From: Pseudalkalibacillus sp. SCS-8
GTDB lineage: Bacteria; Bacillota; Bacilli; Bacillales; Fictibacillaceae
Assembly (NCBI RefSeq): GCF_040126055.1
Contig: NZ_CP143541.1
Span: 2,666,001-2,730,000 of the forward strand
Reading direction: 5' to 3'
DNA length: 64,000 nucleotides
The notes under the pieces are model-generated. The model did not search any database, was not told the origin of the DNA, and saw only the letters and a program-made list of their open reading frames with translations. Below, in pieces: positions 44,237 to 53,039 of the stretch. Each line of letters starts with the position of its first letter. Within the stretch, counting starts at the first letter, position 1. The translations under genes were made by a program, and so were the position numbers.

Positions 44237-45478
44237 TCACTTTACGATTTTGACGAATTTGCGTTTGCCGACTTGGACAATCATGCCGTCCTCGACTGGC
44301 ACTTGCGCTTGCACATCATCCACTTTCTCTTGGTTAATCTTCACACCGCCGTTTTGGATCATGCGGCGCGCTTCACCCTTGGAGTTCAGCAAGCCAAGGT
44401 CTACGATCAGCTCAACAATCCACTTTTCGTCTTCACCCTGCCACTCGTGTTCCGGGATATCGTCTGGTAAAGCACCCTTCGAAAAGACAGTACGGAAATG
44501 CTTTTCTGCCTCGACTGCTTCGTCATGACCGTGGAACATTTCGACGAAGGTCTTTGCCAGTTTGATTTTCATGTCACGAGGGTGGAGCTCACCACTCTGA
44601 ACCCCTTCTTCAATTGCACGTACTTCGTTCATCGGAAGCGCAGTCGCTAATTCGAAGTACTTGATCATCAAGTCATCCGGAATCGACATGGATTTCCCGA
44701 AGATTTCATTCGGATGCTCATCGATCCCAATGTAGTTGTTAAGGGACTTCGACATCTTACGGACGCCATCCAAGCCTTCGATGATCGGAAGCGTCATTGT
44801 CACCTGCTTCTCTTTACCATATTCCTCTTGAAGCTGACGGCCCATCAACAGGTTAAACTTCTGGTCGGTTCCCCCGAGTTCGATATCACTTTCTAATGCA
44901 ACAGAATCATATCCTTGCATAAGCGGGTAGAAGAATTCGTGAATCGAAATCGCCTGGCCGGATTTGTATCGCTTCTCAAAATCGTCACGCTCAAGCATAC
45001 GAGCGACAGTGACTTTAGCAGCAAGCTCGATAACATCTGCAAAATCCAGCTTTGACAACCATTTGGAGTTGTAGTGAACTTCTGTTTTTTCCATATCAAT
45101 AATTTTACCCAATTGCATTACGTAGGTTTTCACATTCTCTCTGATTTCGTAATCAGTAAGCTGCTTCCGTGTTTCGGATTTCCCAGACGGGTCTCCGATT
45201 CGACCAGTAAAATCACCAATCAACAATTGGATTTCATGCCCAAGCTCCTGGAATTGACGAAGCTTATGAAGCGGAACCGTATGGCCGAGATGAACATCCG
45301 GAGCTGATGGATCCAATCCGAACTTCACTTTAAGCGGTGTATCTGTAGCAATCGACTTTTCCAGCTTCTTTCTCAAATCATCTTCTGGAACGATTTCAAC
45401 GACACCCCGTTGTAAAATTTCCAGCTGGCGATCGACCTCTGCCTTCTGTTCAGGGGTCAACTCAAATTTTTGATCCAT
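44237..45478 (-). CDS. tyrZ: Tyrosyl-tRNA synthetase, TyrZ type
   Basis: 413 residues. Class I synthetase with HIGH as HLGHT (in [22 protein letters not shown]) and KMSKS as [13 protein letters not shown]; the C-terminal S4 RNA-binding domain starts near residue 345 ([17 protein letters not shown]). The [29 protein letters not shown] block is of the TyrZ class, not the TyrS class that occupies this locus in B. subtilis. Expression is controlled by a tyrosine T-box. Confidence 0.93.
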   Translation of the reverse strand: MDQKFELTPEQKAEVDRQLEILQRGVVEIVPEDDLRKKLEKSIATDTPLKVKFGLDPSAPDVHLGHTVPLHKLRQFQELGHEIQLLIGDFTGRIGDPSGKSETRKQLTDYEIRENVKTYVMQLGKIIDMEKTEVHYNSKWLSKLDFADVIELAAKVTVARMLERDDFEKRYKSGQAISIHEFFYPLMQGYDSVALESDIELGGTDQKFNLLMGRQLQEEYGKEKQVTMTLPIIEGLDGVRKMSKSLNNYIGIDEHPNEIFGKSMSIPDDLMIKYFELATALPMNEVRAIEEGVQSGELHPRDMKIKLAKTFVEMFHGHDEAVEAEKHFRTVFSKGALPDDIPEHEWQGEDEKWIVELIVDLGLLNSKGEARRMIQNGGVKINQEKVDDVQAQVPVEDGMIVQVGKRKFVKIVK

Positions 45479-45524
45479 AATTCATTCTCCCTTCTATTCG
45501 TAACCTGTTTGTTTTTTTGCAAAT

Positions 45525-45775
45525 AAAAAACGTCCCTTTCATATGAAAGGAACGTGATAGACGCGGTACCATCCTTCTTGAAGCATAACAAACATGCTTC
45601 CTCTTCATTCGGATAACGGCTTTTACTGCCGCCTTTTGCTACTAAAACCGTTCACAAAAGGAGCTCCAGGACGTAATTCACAACACCCTTTGTACTGGTT
45701 TACACCGGCCACCAGCTCTCTACATACAGGGAGGATGATTGCTACTTCTTCCTTTCATAGCTATGTATTCATTGA
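45525..45775 (-). ncRNA. Tyrosine T-box leader
   Basis: The conserved T-box sequence GGATGGTACCGCG occurs on the minus strand (45574-45562). It is followed by the terminator ACGTTCCTTTC-ATAT-GAAAGGGACG with T6 (to 45525). Stem I with AGAGAGCTGGTGG lies near 45730, and GTGAATTACGTCC near 45675 carries the specifier TAC (45675-45673) for tyrosine. Uncharged tRNA-Tyr would prevent termination. A promoter TTGACT-18-TACAAA lies near 45833-45803. Confidence 0.88.
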
Positions 45776-45872
45776 AAAAAGTATAATCATTTTGTACCAC
45801 AATAACCAGTAAAAAGTCAAATTACACCTGAATAATGTCGAAGAGTGGTATTCCCTGGTATCGGTATGTGCT

Positions 45873-45878
45873 ATAATT
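45873..45878 (+). promoter_or_regulatory. Extended -10 box of the penicillin-binding protein gene
   Basis: TGCTATAAT (TGnTATAAT) lies 27 bases upstream of the start codon. The -35 region (TATTCC) is weak, as usual for extended -10 promoters. Confidence 0.6.
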
Positions 45879-45905
45879 GTTATGGAAATTTAGGGGGGTA
45901 TGAGA

Positions 45906-48770
45906 ATGAATCACCTATCATCCTTCATCGAAAAATTGAAGCATTTCATGAAGGTTTTAGATGATAAGAACATATTTAAGTTCAGCCGTATCACAGGGAA
46001 AGTGATGTGGAACTTATTCTTGATCTTATTAGTCATAACGGTTGCTGGAGGATTTTTCGCAACTGGAGTAGGCGCAGGCTATTTCGCCTCTCTTGTAAAA
46101 AACGAACCAATCCGTACTTACGACACCATGAAAGCGGATATCTATAATTATTCCGAAACAAGTAAAGTATATTTCGAAGATGGTACATTGCTCGGAAACC
46201 TTCGATCGGATGTCATCCGTCAAGAAGTTGGCATCAAGGAGATTTCCCCGCATTTAATAGACGCAGTCATTGCGACTGAGGACCAATACTTCCACGAACA
46301 CGAAGGGATTGTGCCGAAAGCGATTGCACGTGCGATATTCCAGGAAGTCACTGGAGCTGCTGTTCAAACAGGTGGAAGTACTCTCACCCAGCAGCTTGTC
46401 AAAAACCAAATCCTGACCAGAGAGGTATCCTTCGACCGTAAGGCGAAAGAAATGCTCCTGGCACTGCGATTGGAACGATATTTCGATAAAGATGAAATTC
46501 TTGAAGCTTACTTGAATATCGTCCCGTTCGGTCGTAACGCATCTGGAAGAAATATTGCAGGGATACAGGCTGCAGCTCAAGGAATATTCGGGGTTGATGC
46601 AAAGGATCTAAGTCTCCCTCAAGCTGCTTATATCGCCGGACTCCCGCAAAGTCCATTCGGCTACACGCCGTTTACAAATGATGGACAGGTCAAAGAAAAT
46701 CTGAAGCCTGGACTGACAAGAATGAAGACCGTTCTGTCCAGAATGTATACAGGCGGGTACATATCCAAGGAAGAGTATGACAAAGCTCTCGCAACGGATA
46801 TTACTGAGGAATTTGCAAAGGATTCCCCAAGTCCATTTGAAGCATACCCTGCTTTGACAATGGAAGTCGAGCGTCGCGCAGTGAATATTTTACAAGAAAA
46901 GCTAGCTGAACAAGACGGAAAGAAGTTCTCAGAACTGACCCCGACTGAACAAGCAAGCTATAAAAAAGCTGCAGACCTTGAGCTTAGGAAAAAAGGATAT
47001 AAAATCCATATCACCATTAACAAAAAGATCCATGATGCTTTCCAAAAAGCGAAGAACTCTGTCACATTTGCACCTGATCAATATGAAAAGAAAACAGATA
47101 AAAAAGAGATGGAAGATATCGGGTCCATCCTTATAAAAAATGATACTGGTGCGATTATCAGTTTCGTCGGAGGAAGGGATTTCCATCGCGAAAACCTGAA
47201 CCATGCAACTCAAGCCATACGTCATAACGGATCGACGATGAAACCGTTGCTTGTTTACGCACCGGCGATGGAACAAGGTCTTGTACAGCCTGGCTCCATC
47301 ATCCCTGACACTGAGTTCAGGTATAATAACACAGGTAGTGGTAAGCCTTGGGTCGTCGGTAACTATGATGGAAGATATCACGGACTGGTAACTGCCCGAA
47401 AAGCATTGCAATGGTCCTATAACATCCCTGCCGCCCGGACATACGTGAAAATGGATCCATTAAAAGCGACGGAAAAGCTATTCAAGATGGGCTTCACTAC
47501 GATTGGGGAAAATGAACGTTACAACCGATCCCTTTCATTAGGAAGTCCGACGCACGGTGTAACCGTCGAAGAAAACACGAATGCTTATGCTACTTTCGCC
47601 AATGGCGGACAGTTCATTGACGCTTATATGATTGAGAAGATTGAAACGAAGGATGGAAGTACATTCTATGCGCATGAATCAAAGCCTGTCGATGTCTTCT
47701 CCCCGCAAACGGCCTACTTGACACTTGATATGATGCGTACCGTCGTACAGAGTGGTACAGGTGCAAGCGCTAATCGGTTCTTGAAGTTCAAATCGGATTG
47801 GGCCGGTAAGACAGGAACATCCCAGGATATTCGAGACGCATGGTTCATCGCAACGAACCCGAATGTAACGCTCGGATTATGGATGGGATATGATACGCCG
47901 AAAAGAATCATCGATAATGCTCAGTATGGAACCCATACGACCCGAAGCATCCGTGCTTGGGCTGCATTAGCGAATGCTGCATATGACGTAGACCCTGAAC
48001 TGATGAATCCGGGCAGAAATCATAAACGACCTGGCGGTATTACAACTGCCTCGTTCTGTGCGATTTCTGGCAAGCTCCCTTCACCATTGTGTAAGGAAGC
48101 AGGTCTTGTAGAAACTGATTTGTTCAATGTGAAGTATCTACCTAAAACAGAAGACGACAGCTTGCAGCAAGTACAGTATGTCGTTAACGCTGATGGTAAG
48201 AAATTCAAAGCATTGGACAGCACACCATCTGCCTTTACGAGTGATGGTATCATGATTAAAGAAGAGTATTTCAAAGACATCGATCTCGAAGATGTCATTA
48301 AAGATGATTGGGACAACATCATCGGTGAAGAAGAACTTAAAGATAACGGCAAAGCCCCATCTGCTGTAAGTCTTAAGAAAAAAGGAAGCTCTCTCACTTG
48401 GGGTGCTTCAGGTGAAAAGGATGTCATCGGCTACCGCATCTATCGAACGCCGAACGGTTCGAAGTCGTATAAGAAAGTCGGTGAAGTGAAGGGCGGCGAC
48501 AATACAAGCTTCAAGATTTCGGGAGGCGACTTTACGTATGTTGTCCGTGCCGTCGACATTGCAGGAAAAGAATCTGCTAACAGTAATGCTGTAAAAGTTG
48601 GAGAGGATCCAAAACCGGAACCACCTCCAAAAGAAGATGAGCCTGATAAACCGAAGGAACCAAAGGATCCTAAGAAACCGGAGGATCCTCCAGATGACCC
48701 TGAAAAACCTGAGCCACCACCTCCAGAAGGAGATTCTGGTGACGAGGATAAGAAACCGAACGGTGGTTAA
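45906..48770 (+). CDS. Class A penicillin-binding protein with C-terminal FN3 domain
   Basis: 954 residues from ATG at 45906, seven bases after GGGGGG; the ATG two codons earlier is too close. One membrane helix lies near residues 35-60. The glycosyltransferase 51 domain has TEDQYFHEHEG and GGSTLTQQLVKN. The transpeptidase domain has SxxK in GSTMKPLL, SYN in WSYNIPA and KTGTS near residue 640. After about residue 825 come a fibronectin type III domain and a 65-residue tail of Pro, Glu, Lys and Asp. It synthesises and cross-links peptidoglycan outside the membrane. It is a PBP1-like gene absent from this place in B. subtilis. Confidence 0.93.
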   Translation: MNHLSSFIEKLKHFMKVLDDKNIFKFSRITGKVMWNLFLILLVITVAGGFFATGVGAGYFASLVKNEPIRTYDTMKADIYNYSETSKVYFEDGTLLGNLRSDVIRQEVGIKEISPHLIDAVIATEDQYFHEHEGIVPKAIARAIFQEVTGAAVQTGGSTLTQQLVKNQILTREVSFDRKAKEMLLALRLERYFDKDEILEAYLNIVPFGRNASGRNIAGIQAAAQGIFGVDAKDLSLPQAAYIAGLPQSPFGYTPFTNDGQVKENLKPGLTRMKTVLSRMYTGGYISKEEYDKALATDITEEFAKDSPSPFEAYPALTMEVERRAVNILQEKLAEQDGKKFSELTPTEQASYKKAADLELRKKGYKIHITINKKIHDAFQKAKNSVTFAPDQYEKKTDKKEMEDIGSILIKNDTGAIISFVGGRDFHRENLNHATQAIRHNGSTMKPLLVYAPAMEQGLVQPGSIIPDTEFRYNNTGSGKPWVVGNYDGRYHGLVTARKALQWSYNIPAARTYVKMDPLKATEKLFKMGFTTIGENERYNRSLSLGSPTHGVTVEENTNAYATFANGGQFIDAYMIEKIETKDGSTFYAHESKPVDVFSPQTAYLTLDMMRTVVQSGTGASANRFLKFKSDWAGKTGTSQDIRDAWFIATNPNVTLGLWMGYDTPKRIIDNAQYGTHTTRSIRAWAALANAAYDVDPELMNPGRNHKRPGGITTASFCAISGKLPSPLCKEAGLVETDLFNVKYLPKTEDDSLQQVQYVVNADGKKFKALDSTPSAFTSDGIMIKEEYFKDIDLEDVIKDDWDNIIGEEELKDNGKAPSAVSLKKKGSSLTWGASGEKDVIGYRIYRTPNGSKSYKKVGEVKGGDNTSFKISGGDFTYVVRAVDIAGKESANSNAVKVGEDPKPEPPPKEDEPDKPKEPKDPKKPEDPPDDPEKPEPPPPEGDSGDEDKKPNGG

Positions 48771-48783
48771 AAACAGCCACATC

Positions 48784-48832
48784 AAAAAGAGACCTGAAAA
48801 GGACTGCCCATGCAGTCCTCCAGGTCTCTTTT
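48784..48832. terminator. Terminator of the penicillin-binding protein gene
   Basis: AAAAAGAGACCTG ... CAGGTCTCTTTT encloses an inner AAGGACTGC/GCAGTCCT stem. It serves both convergent genes. Confidence 0.9.
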
Positions 48833-48908
48833 CTTATGTCTCGATTAGCTTTTAAACGTCCGCCTAAACCTGTTCAACATCAACGATCTTCTTTAAAGGA
48901 GCCTTTTA

Positions 48909-49763
48909 TTATAAAAATTGTTTGATTCTCGGAAAGACCTTTGTTGCTGTCGTGTAGAAGACATCTTCATGATAGGCTTTTGGGATGATTGATTTGATGA
49001 ACTGGATGTATGGTTCAACAGGAACGAGCGGCCAATCTGTTCCGAAAATGAACTTCTTGTAATTGTCTGTAAACGTCAACGCATGCTTCAGATGATTGAA
49101 AAATCGTGGGGACTCTTTATACCGTTTGATGTCTTCGTCTGTGCCGACAACCAGACCGGAAAGATCCGCGTACATATTACGATTTTTGTATACCACTTCT
49201 GCCCCATCCAACGTCCATGGATCGCCGAAATGGGCCATTACAAAATTGATATTCCGATATTCCACAGCAACTTCATCCAAGGTCAAAGGGTGGGCATACT
49301 TCAACAATCCTCGTTCGGAATACGTATCACCTGTATGGAAAACAATAGGCAGCTGATATTTCTCTGCTAGTTTATAAACAGGCTCGTACACCGGATCATA
49401 TGCATAATACCGGTAATATCCGAGATAGATTTTAATACCGACAGCTCTCGGGTCTTGAAGCGACTTTTCCAGTGCCGCTAAACCGTCATCATCCAAGTGA
49501 TGAGGATTTACGCCGGGGCAATAGACAATTGATGTTGGTACAGAATGTTCGAGGTCCAAGCCCATTGGCGTACGAGATGATGAATCAGGGAAACCTTCCT
49601 TCTGTCCTTCAGTCAACCCCATCCCGATTCCCAGTACGACATTTGATTCAAGATATTCCTTTGAAATCCCCGAAGTATTATACTCGACATTCGAAATCTC
49701 AACTGCCGTCTGCTTAAAGCTTTCGATATCAGAAAAATGCATATGAGCATCTATGATCTTCAT
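48909..49763 (-). CDS. Amidohydrolase family protein (COG2159-like)
   Basis: 284 residues from ATG at 49763, preceded by TTGGAGGTG. A TIM-barrel metal-dependent hydrolase: IDAHMHFSD (HxH), a central histidine in PIVFHTGDTYSE, another in FVMAHFGDP, and the terminal aspartate in FIFGTDWPLVP. The group includes decarboxylases such as ACMSD and 2-hydroxy-acid or amide hydrolases. Substrate is unknown. It lies downstream of acsA on the same strand. Confidence 0.82.
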   Translation of the reverse strand: MKIIDAHMHFSDIESFKQTAVEISNVEYNTSGISKEYLESNVVLGIGMGLTEGQKEGFPDSSSRTPMGLDLEHSVPTSIVYCPGVNPHHLDDDGLAALEKSLQDPRAVGIKIYLGYYRYYAYDPVYEPVYKLAEKYQLPIVFHTGDTYSERGLLKYAHPLTLDEVAVEYRNINFVMAHFGDPWTLDGAEVVYKNRNMYADLSGLVVGTDEDIKRYKESPRFFNHLKHALTFTDNYKKFIFGTDWPLVPVEPYIQFIKSIIPKAYHEDVFYTTATKVFPRIKQFL

Positions 49764-49802
49764 CCTACACCTCCAAAAAATTGAAGTCACACTTTTTACA
49801 TA

Positions 49803-49852
49803 AAAAGAGGGCTGACCGATTTATGTCTGAGACACCGACCGGCCACGCCCCC
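49803..49852 (-). terminator. Terminator of acsA
   Basis: On the minus strand GGGCGTGGCCGG pairs imperfectly with CGGTCAGCCC, followed by CTCTTTTT. It begins 38 bases after the acsA stop. Confidence 0.65.
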
Positions 49853-49890
49853 ATTTCTTTTTCAAATTATTGTCTTGACACTAATACGTC

Positions 49891-51606
49891 TCAGTCTTCC
49901 ATTGTAGACAAGTCACCAGTCGGAAGGTCCAGCTCCCATGCCTTCAATACGCGGCGCATGATTTTTCCGCTACGGGTCTTCGGAAGTTTATCCTTGAACT
50001 CAATTTCACGCGGTGCTGCGTGGGCAGCCAGTCCTTTCTTCACGAAAGTCCGAATCTCTTCTTTCAAATCATCATTCGCTTCATAACCCGTTCGAAGCGC
50101 AATGAACGCTTTGATAATTTCACCCCGGACAGGATCCGGTTTACCGATTACACCTGCTTCTGCAATGGCAGGGTGTTCAACGAGCTTACTTTCAACCTCA
50201 AACGGTCCTACACGTTCACCGGAAGTCATGATCACGTCATCAATTCGACCCTGGAACCAGAAATAGCCGTCTTCATCCATATAGGCCGAATCACCAGAAA
50301 TGTACCAGTCACCCTTCGTGAAATAAGACTCATATTTTTCAGGACGGTTCCAAATTGCACGCATCATCGATGGCCACCCTTTCTTAATTGCAAGGTTGCC
50401 CATTCGATAAGGAGGCAGTTCATTCCCTTGATCATCGATGATGGCCGCTTTTATTCCCGGAAGCGGTTTACCCATCGATCCAGGCTTGATTTCCATGGAT
50501 GGGAAGTTACTGATGAGCTGCGCACCTGTCTCCGTCATCCACCAGTTATCATGGATACGAAGCCCGAAGACCTTCGATCCCCAACGGACGACTTCCGGGT
50601 TCAACGGCTCCCCGACACTCAATACATGACGCAGTGTAGAAAGGTCGTATTGCTTCACGACTTCATCTCCTGCACCCATGAGCATCCTGAATGCAGTCGG
50701 TGCACTATACCAAACGGTTACACCATACTTTTCGATGGTAGAGTACCAATCCTCAGGACTGAATCGTCCGCCCCGGATGACGTTGGAAACACCATTCAGC
50801 CATGGTGCAAACACTCCATACGATGTTCCTGTCACCCATCCTGGATCTGCCGTACACCAATATACATCATCCTCTTTCAAATCCAACACCCATTTACCTG
50901 TCTGATAATGTTGAATCATCGCATTATGAACATGTAGCACACCCTTCGGCTTCCCAGTTGAACCGGAAGTGTAGTGGAGGATCATGCCGTCTTCACGATC
51001 GACCCACTCAATCGAGAGATCTTTGCTCGCTGTTTCCATCCGACCATAATAATCGATATACGTATCGTCTTCCTTCACATCCTCACCGACAAGGATGACA
51101 TGCTTCAACGCTGGCAATTTATCAACGGGTACGCGATCCAGTAATGATGGAGTGGTTACAAGGACTTTCGCTTCACTATCCTCCAGTCGATCGGTAACCG
51201 CCCCTTCCATGAAGGCTTCAAATAATGGACCGACGATCGCCCCGACTTTGAGCGCACCCAAAAACATGAAATACAATTCAGGTGAACGAGGCATAAAAAT
51301 GAAGACACGGTCTCCCTTTTCGACATCTGCATCGCGCAGTACGTTCCCTGCTTTATTTGAGAAATCCTTCATTTCTTTGAATGTATACTTCTCATCTCGT
51401 TTTGTGTCTGAAAAATAAAGGGCTACCTGATTTTTCTTTGCTGACTCGGCATGGCGGTCAATCGCCTCGTAAGCCATATTCACTCGACCTGTCGTAGACC
51501 ACGTGAAATTCTGTTCTACTTCTGACCAATCGAAGTTTTGATAGGTAGTTTCGTAATCTTGCAGGTTATATTCTCCATTAATAACCGGAAGCGCTTCCAC
51601 TTTCAT
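49891..51606 (-). CDS. acsA: Acetyl-CoA synthetase
   Basis: 571 residues. It activates acetate with ATP and CoA. The ANL motifs LHYTSGSTGKPKGVLHVHN and YFTKGDWYISGD are clear, and the catalytic lysine is in LPKTRSGKIMRRVL near residue 548. In B. subtilis that lysine is acetylated by AcuA and restored by AcuC, both encoded across the divergent promoter. A good SigA promoter and a cre-like site lie upstream. Confidence 0.96.
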   Translation of the reverse strand: MKVEALPVINGEYNLQDYETTYQNFDWSEVEQNFTWSTTGRVNMAYEAIDRHAESAKKNQVALYFSDTKRDEKYTFKEMKDFSNKAGNVLRDADVEKGDRVFIFMPRSPELYFMFLGALKVGAIVGPLFEAFMEGAVTDRLEDSEAKVLVTTPSLLDRVPVDKLPALKHVILVGEDVKEDDTYIDYYGRMETASKDLSIEWVDREDGMILHYTSGSTGKPKGVLHVHNAMIQHYQTGKWVLDLKEDDVYWCTADPGWVTGTSYGVFAPWLNGVSNVIRGGRFSPEDWYSTIEKYGVTVWYSAPTAFRMLMGAGDEVVKQYDLSTLRHVLSVGEPLNPEVVRWGSKVFGLRIHDNWWMTETGAQLISNFPSMEIKPGSMGKPLPGIKAAIIDDQGNELPPYRMGNLAIKKGWPSMMRAIWNRPEKYESYFTKGDWYISGDSAYMDEDGYFWFQGRIDDVIMTSGERVGPFEVESKLVEHPAIAEAGVIGKPDPVRGEIIKAFIALRTGYEANDDLKEEIRTFVKKGLAAHAAPREIEFKDKLPKTRSGKIMRRVLKAWELDLPTGDLSTMED

Positions 51607-51641
51607 TATTGGATCTCCCCTTTATTCAAAGATTTAAAATT

Positions 51642-51669
51642 AGTATATCATATATTTGATTATTCTCAA
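51642..51669 (-). promoter_or_regulatory. acsA promoter
   Basis: On the minus strand TTGAGA (51669-51664), 16 bases and TATACT (51647-51642). Confidence 0.72.
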
Positions 51670-51696
51670 TTTTAAAACTGTTGCTAGTATTTCGAT

Positions 51697-51710
51697 TGAA
51701 AACCCTTACA
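51697..51710. promoter_or_regulatory. cre-like site between acsA and acuA
   Basis: TGAAAACCCTTACA fits the cre consensus except for C in place of the central G. It overlaps the -35 area of acuA (TATAAT at 51726-51731) and lies upstream of the acsA promoter. In B. subtilis the divergent pair is under CcpA. Confidence 0.5.
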
Positions 51711-51765
51711 ACCTATGGTTTCATGTATAATAAGAGAACAGTCTGAACAGGTGGTGAAACCGAGC

Positions 51766-52398
51766 TTGAAGCATACAAAAATCTATAACGCTAAAACAGT
51801 GAATACACCAAAAGGAAAATTGATTGTGGAAGGACCGATTAAACCGACCACATTGGCAAATTACGAATTCCATGAAGACCTTACTGCGTTTCGTCCCCCT
51901 GCTGAACAACACAAAGCTTTAATTGAAATAGCCGGACTCCCTGAAGGCAGGATCATCATAGCTAGACACAATAACATGATCGTTGGATATGTCACCTATG
52001 TTTACCCTGATCCGATGGAACGATGGTCTCAAGGGAAAATGGAAAACCTGATTGAGTTAGGGGCAATCGAAATCATACCGGAGTTCCGTAATTATAAAGT
52101 CGGCAAGAACCTACTGAAAGTATCAATGATGGACGATACAATGGAAGATTACATCGTCATTACGACCGAATATTATTGGCATTGGGACCTGAAAGGGACA
52201 GGCCTTTCGGTTTGGGACTATCGAAAAGTGATGGAAAAGATGATGAGTGCAGGCGGACTCGAATGGTATGCGACCGATGACCCTGAAATCAGCTCCCACC
52301 CAGCCAATTGCTTGATGGCAAGGATCGGAAGCCGGGTCGATCGAGACTCGATCCAACGCTTCGACCAGCTTCGCTTCCAAAACCGATTCATGTATTAG
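51766..52398 (+). CDS. acuA: Protein acetyltransferase AcuA
   Basis: 210 residues from TTG at 51766, the B. subtilis length, with AGGTGG eleven bases upstream. A GNAT-fold acetyltransferase that inactivates AcsA by acetylating its catalytic lysine. Recognisable blocks are YEFHEDLTAFRPP, AGLPEGRIIIARHNNMIVGYVTYVYPDPMERW and ELGAIEIIPEFRNYKVGKNLL (acetyl-CoA loop). First gene of acuABC, divergent from its target acsA. Confidence 0.95.
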   Translation: MKHTKIYNAKTVNTPKGKLIVEGPIKPTTLANYEFHEDLTAFRPPAEQHKALIEIAGLPEGRIIIARHNNMIVGYVTYVYPDPMERWSQGKMENLIELGAIEIIPEFRNYKVGKNLLKVSMMDDTMEDYIVITTEYYWHWDLKGTGLSVWDYRKVMEKMMSAGGLEWYATDDPEISSHPANCLMARIGSRVDRDSIQRFDQLRFQNRFMY

Positions 52399-52409
52399 GA
52401 GGTGCCTAT

Positions 52410-53039
52410 ATGAAAGTTGAAGCCATTATGAACAAAAACGTCATTACGATCCAGCAAGACACAACGATCAATGAAGCAAAGGAGATCATGGAACGACATA
52501 GAGTCCGCCATCTGCCAGTCGTCAACCATCACGACCATTTGATCGGCATTGTATCGGACAGGGATCTAGTGAGGGATCGGATACCTGAAAACGAAGACCC
52601 TTCAACAGCCCAGGTACATTCCGTCATGACAAAGCAAGTCATCACCGCACATCCACTTGATTTCATTGAAGAACTATTAACGGTCTTTTATGAAGAACGG
52701 ATCGGGTGCATCCCTATCGTCAACAAACGTGAAGTCATCGGCATGATCACTGAACGGGATATGCTTTATACGTTGATCCAATTGACAGGAGCCCATCAAC
52801 CAAGCTCACAATTTGAAGTGCATGTTGAAAATGTGACAGGTAAACTAGCGGATGTGACAGCTGTGATTCGGAACCATAATGTCAATATTACGAGCGTCCT
52901 TGTCTATCCAGGTGAAACGGATGAAACGAAAGTCCTTGTCCTGCGGGTCCAGACGATGAACCCTCAAGCGATCATTGATCATTTAAAATCAGAAGGCTAT
53001 AACGTGATGTGGCCTGTTACGCCAGGAGAACAAGTATGA
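52410..53039 (+). CDS. acuB: AcuB, CBS-ACT protein
   Basis: 209 residues from ATG at 52410, preceded by TTAGGAGG. Two CBS domains (about 5-60 and 70-125, HRVRHLPVVNHHDHLIGIVSDRDL and ERIGCIPIVNKREVIGMITERDML) are followed by an ACT domain. It probably senses adenine nucleotides or an amino acid in the acetoin/acetate pathway, but its action is unknown. It overlaps acuC by an ATGA junction. Confidence 0.93.
   Translation: MKVEAIMNKNVITIQQDTTINEAKEIMERHRVRHLPVVNHHDHLIGIVSDRDLVRDRIPENEDPSTAQVHSVMTKQVITAHPLDFIEELLTVFYEERIGCIPIVNKREVIGMITERDMLYTLIQLTGAHQPSSQFEVHVENVTGKLADVTAVIRNHNVNITSVLVYPGETDETKVLVLRVQTMNPQAIIDHLKSEGYNVMWPVTPGEQV

Noticed and set aside
48408..48785. 125-codon minus-strand frame opposite the end of the PBP gene
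   Set aside because: Its Arg/Trp/Phe-rich make-up is the reverse complement of the proline-rich tail; no ribosome site.
49891..50937. Long plus-strand frame (305 codons) inside acsA
   Set aside because: Antisense to a conserved acetyl-CoA synthetase; no start signal or recognisable domain.
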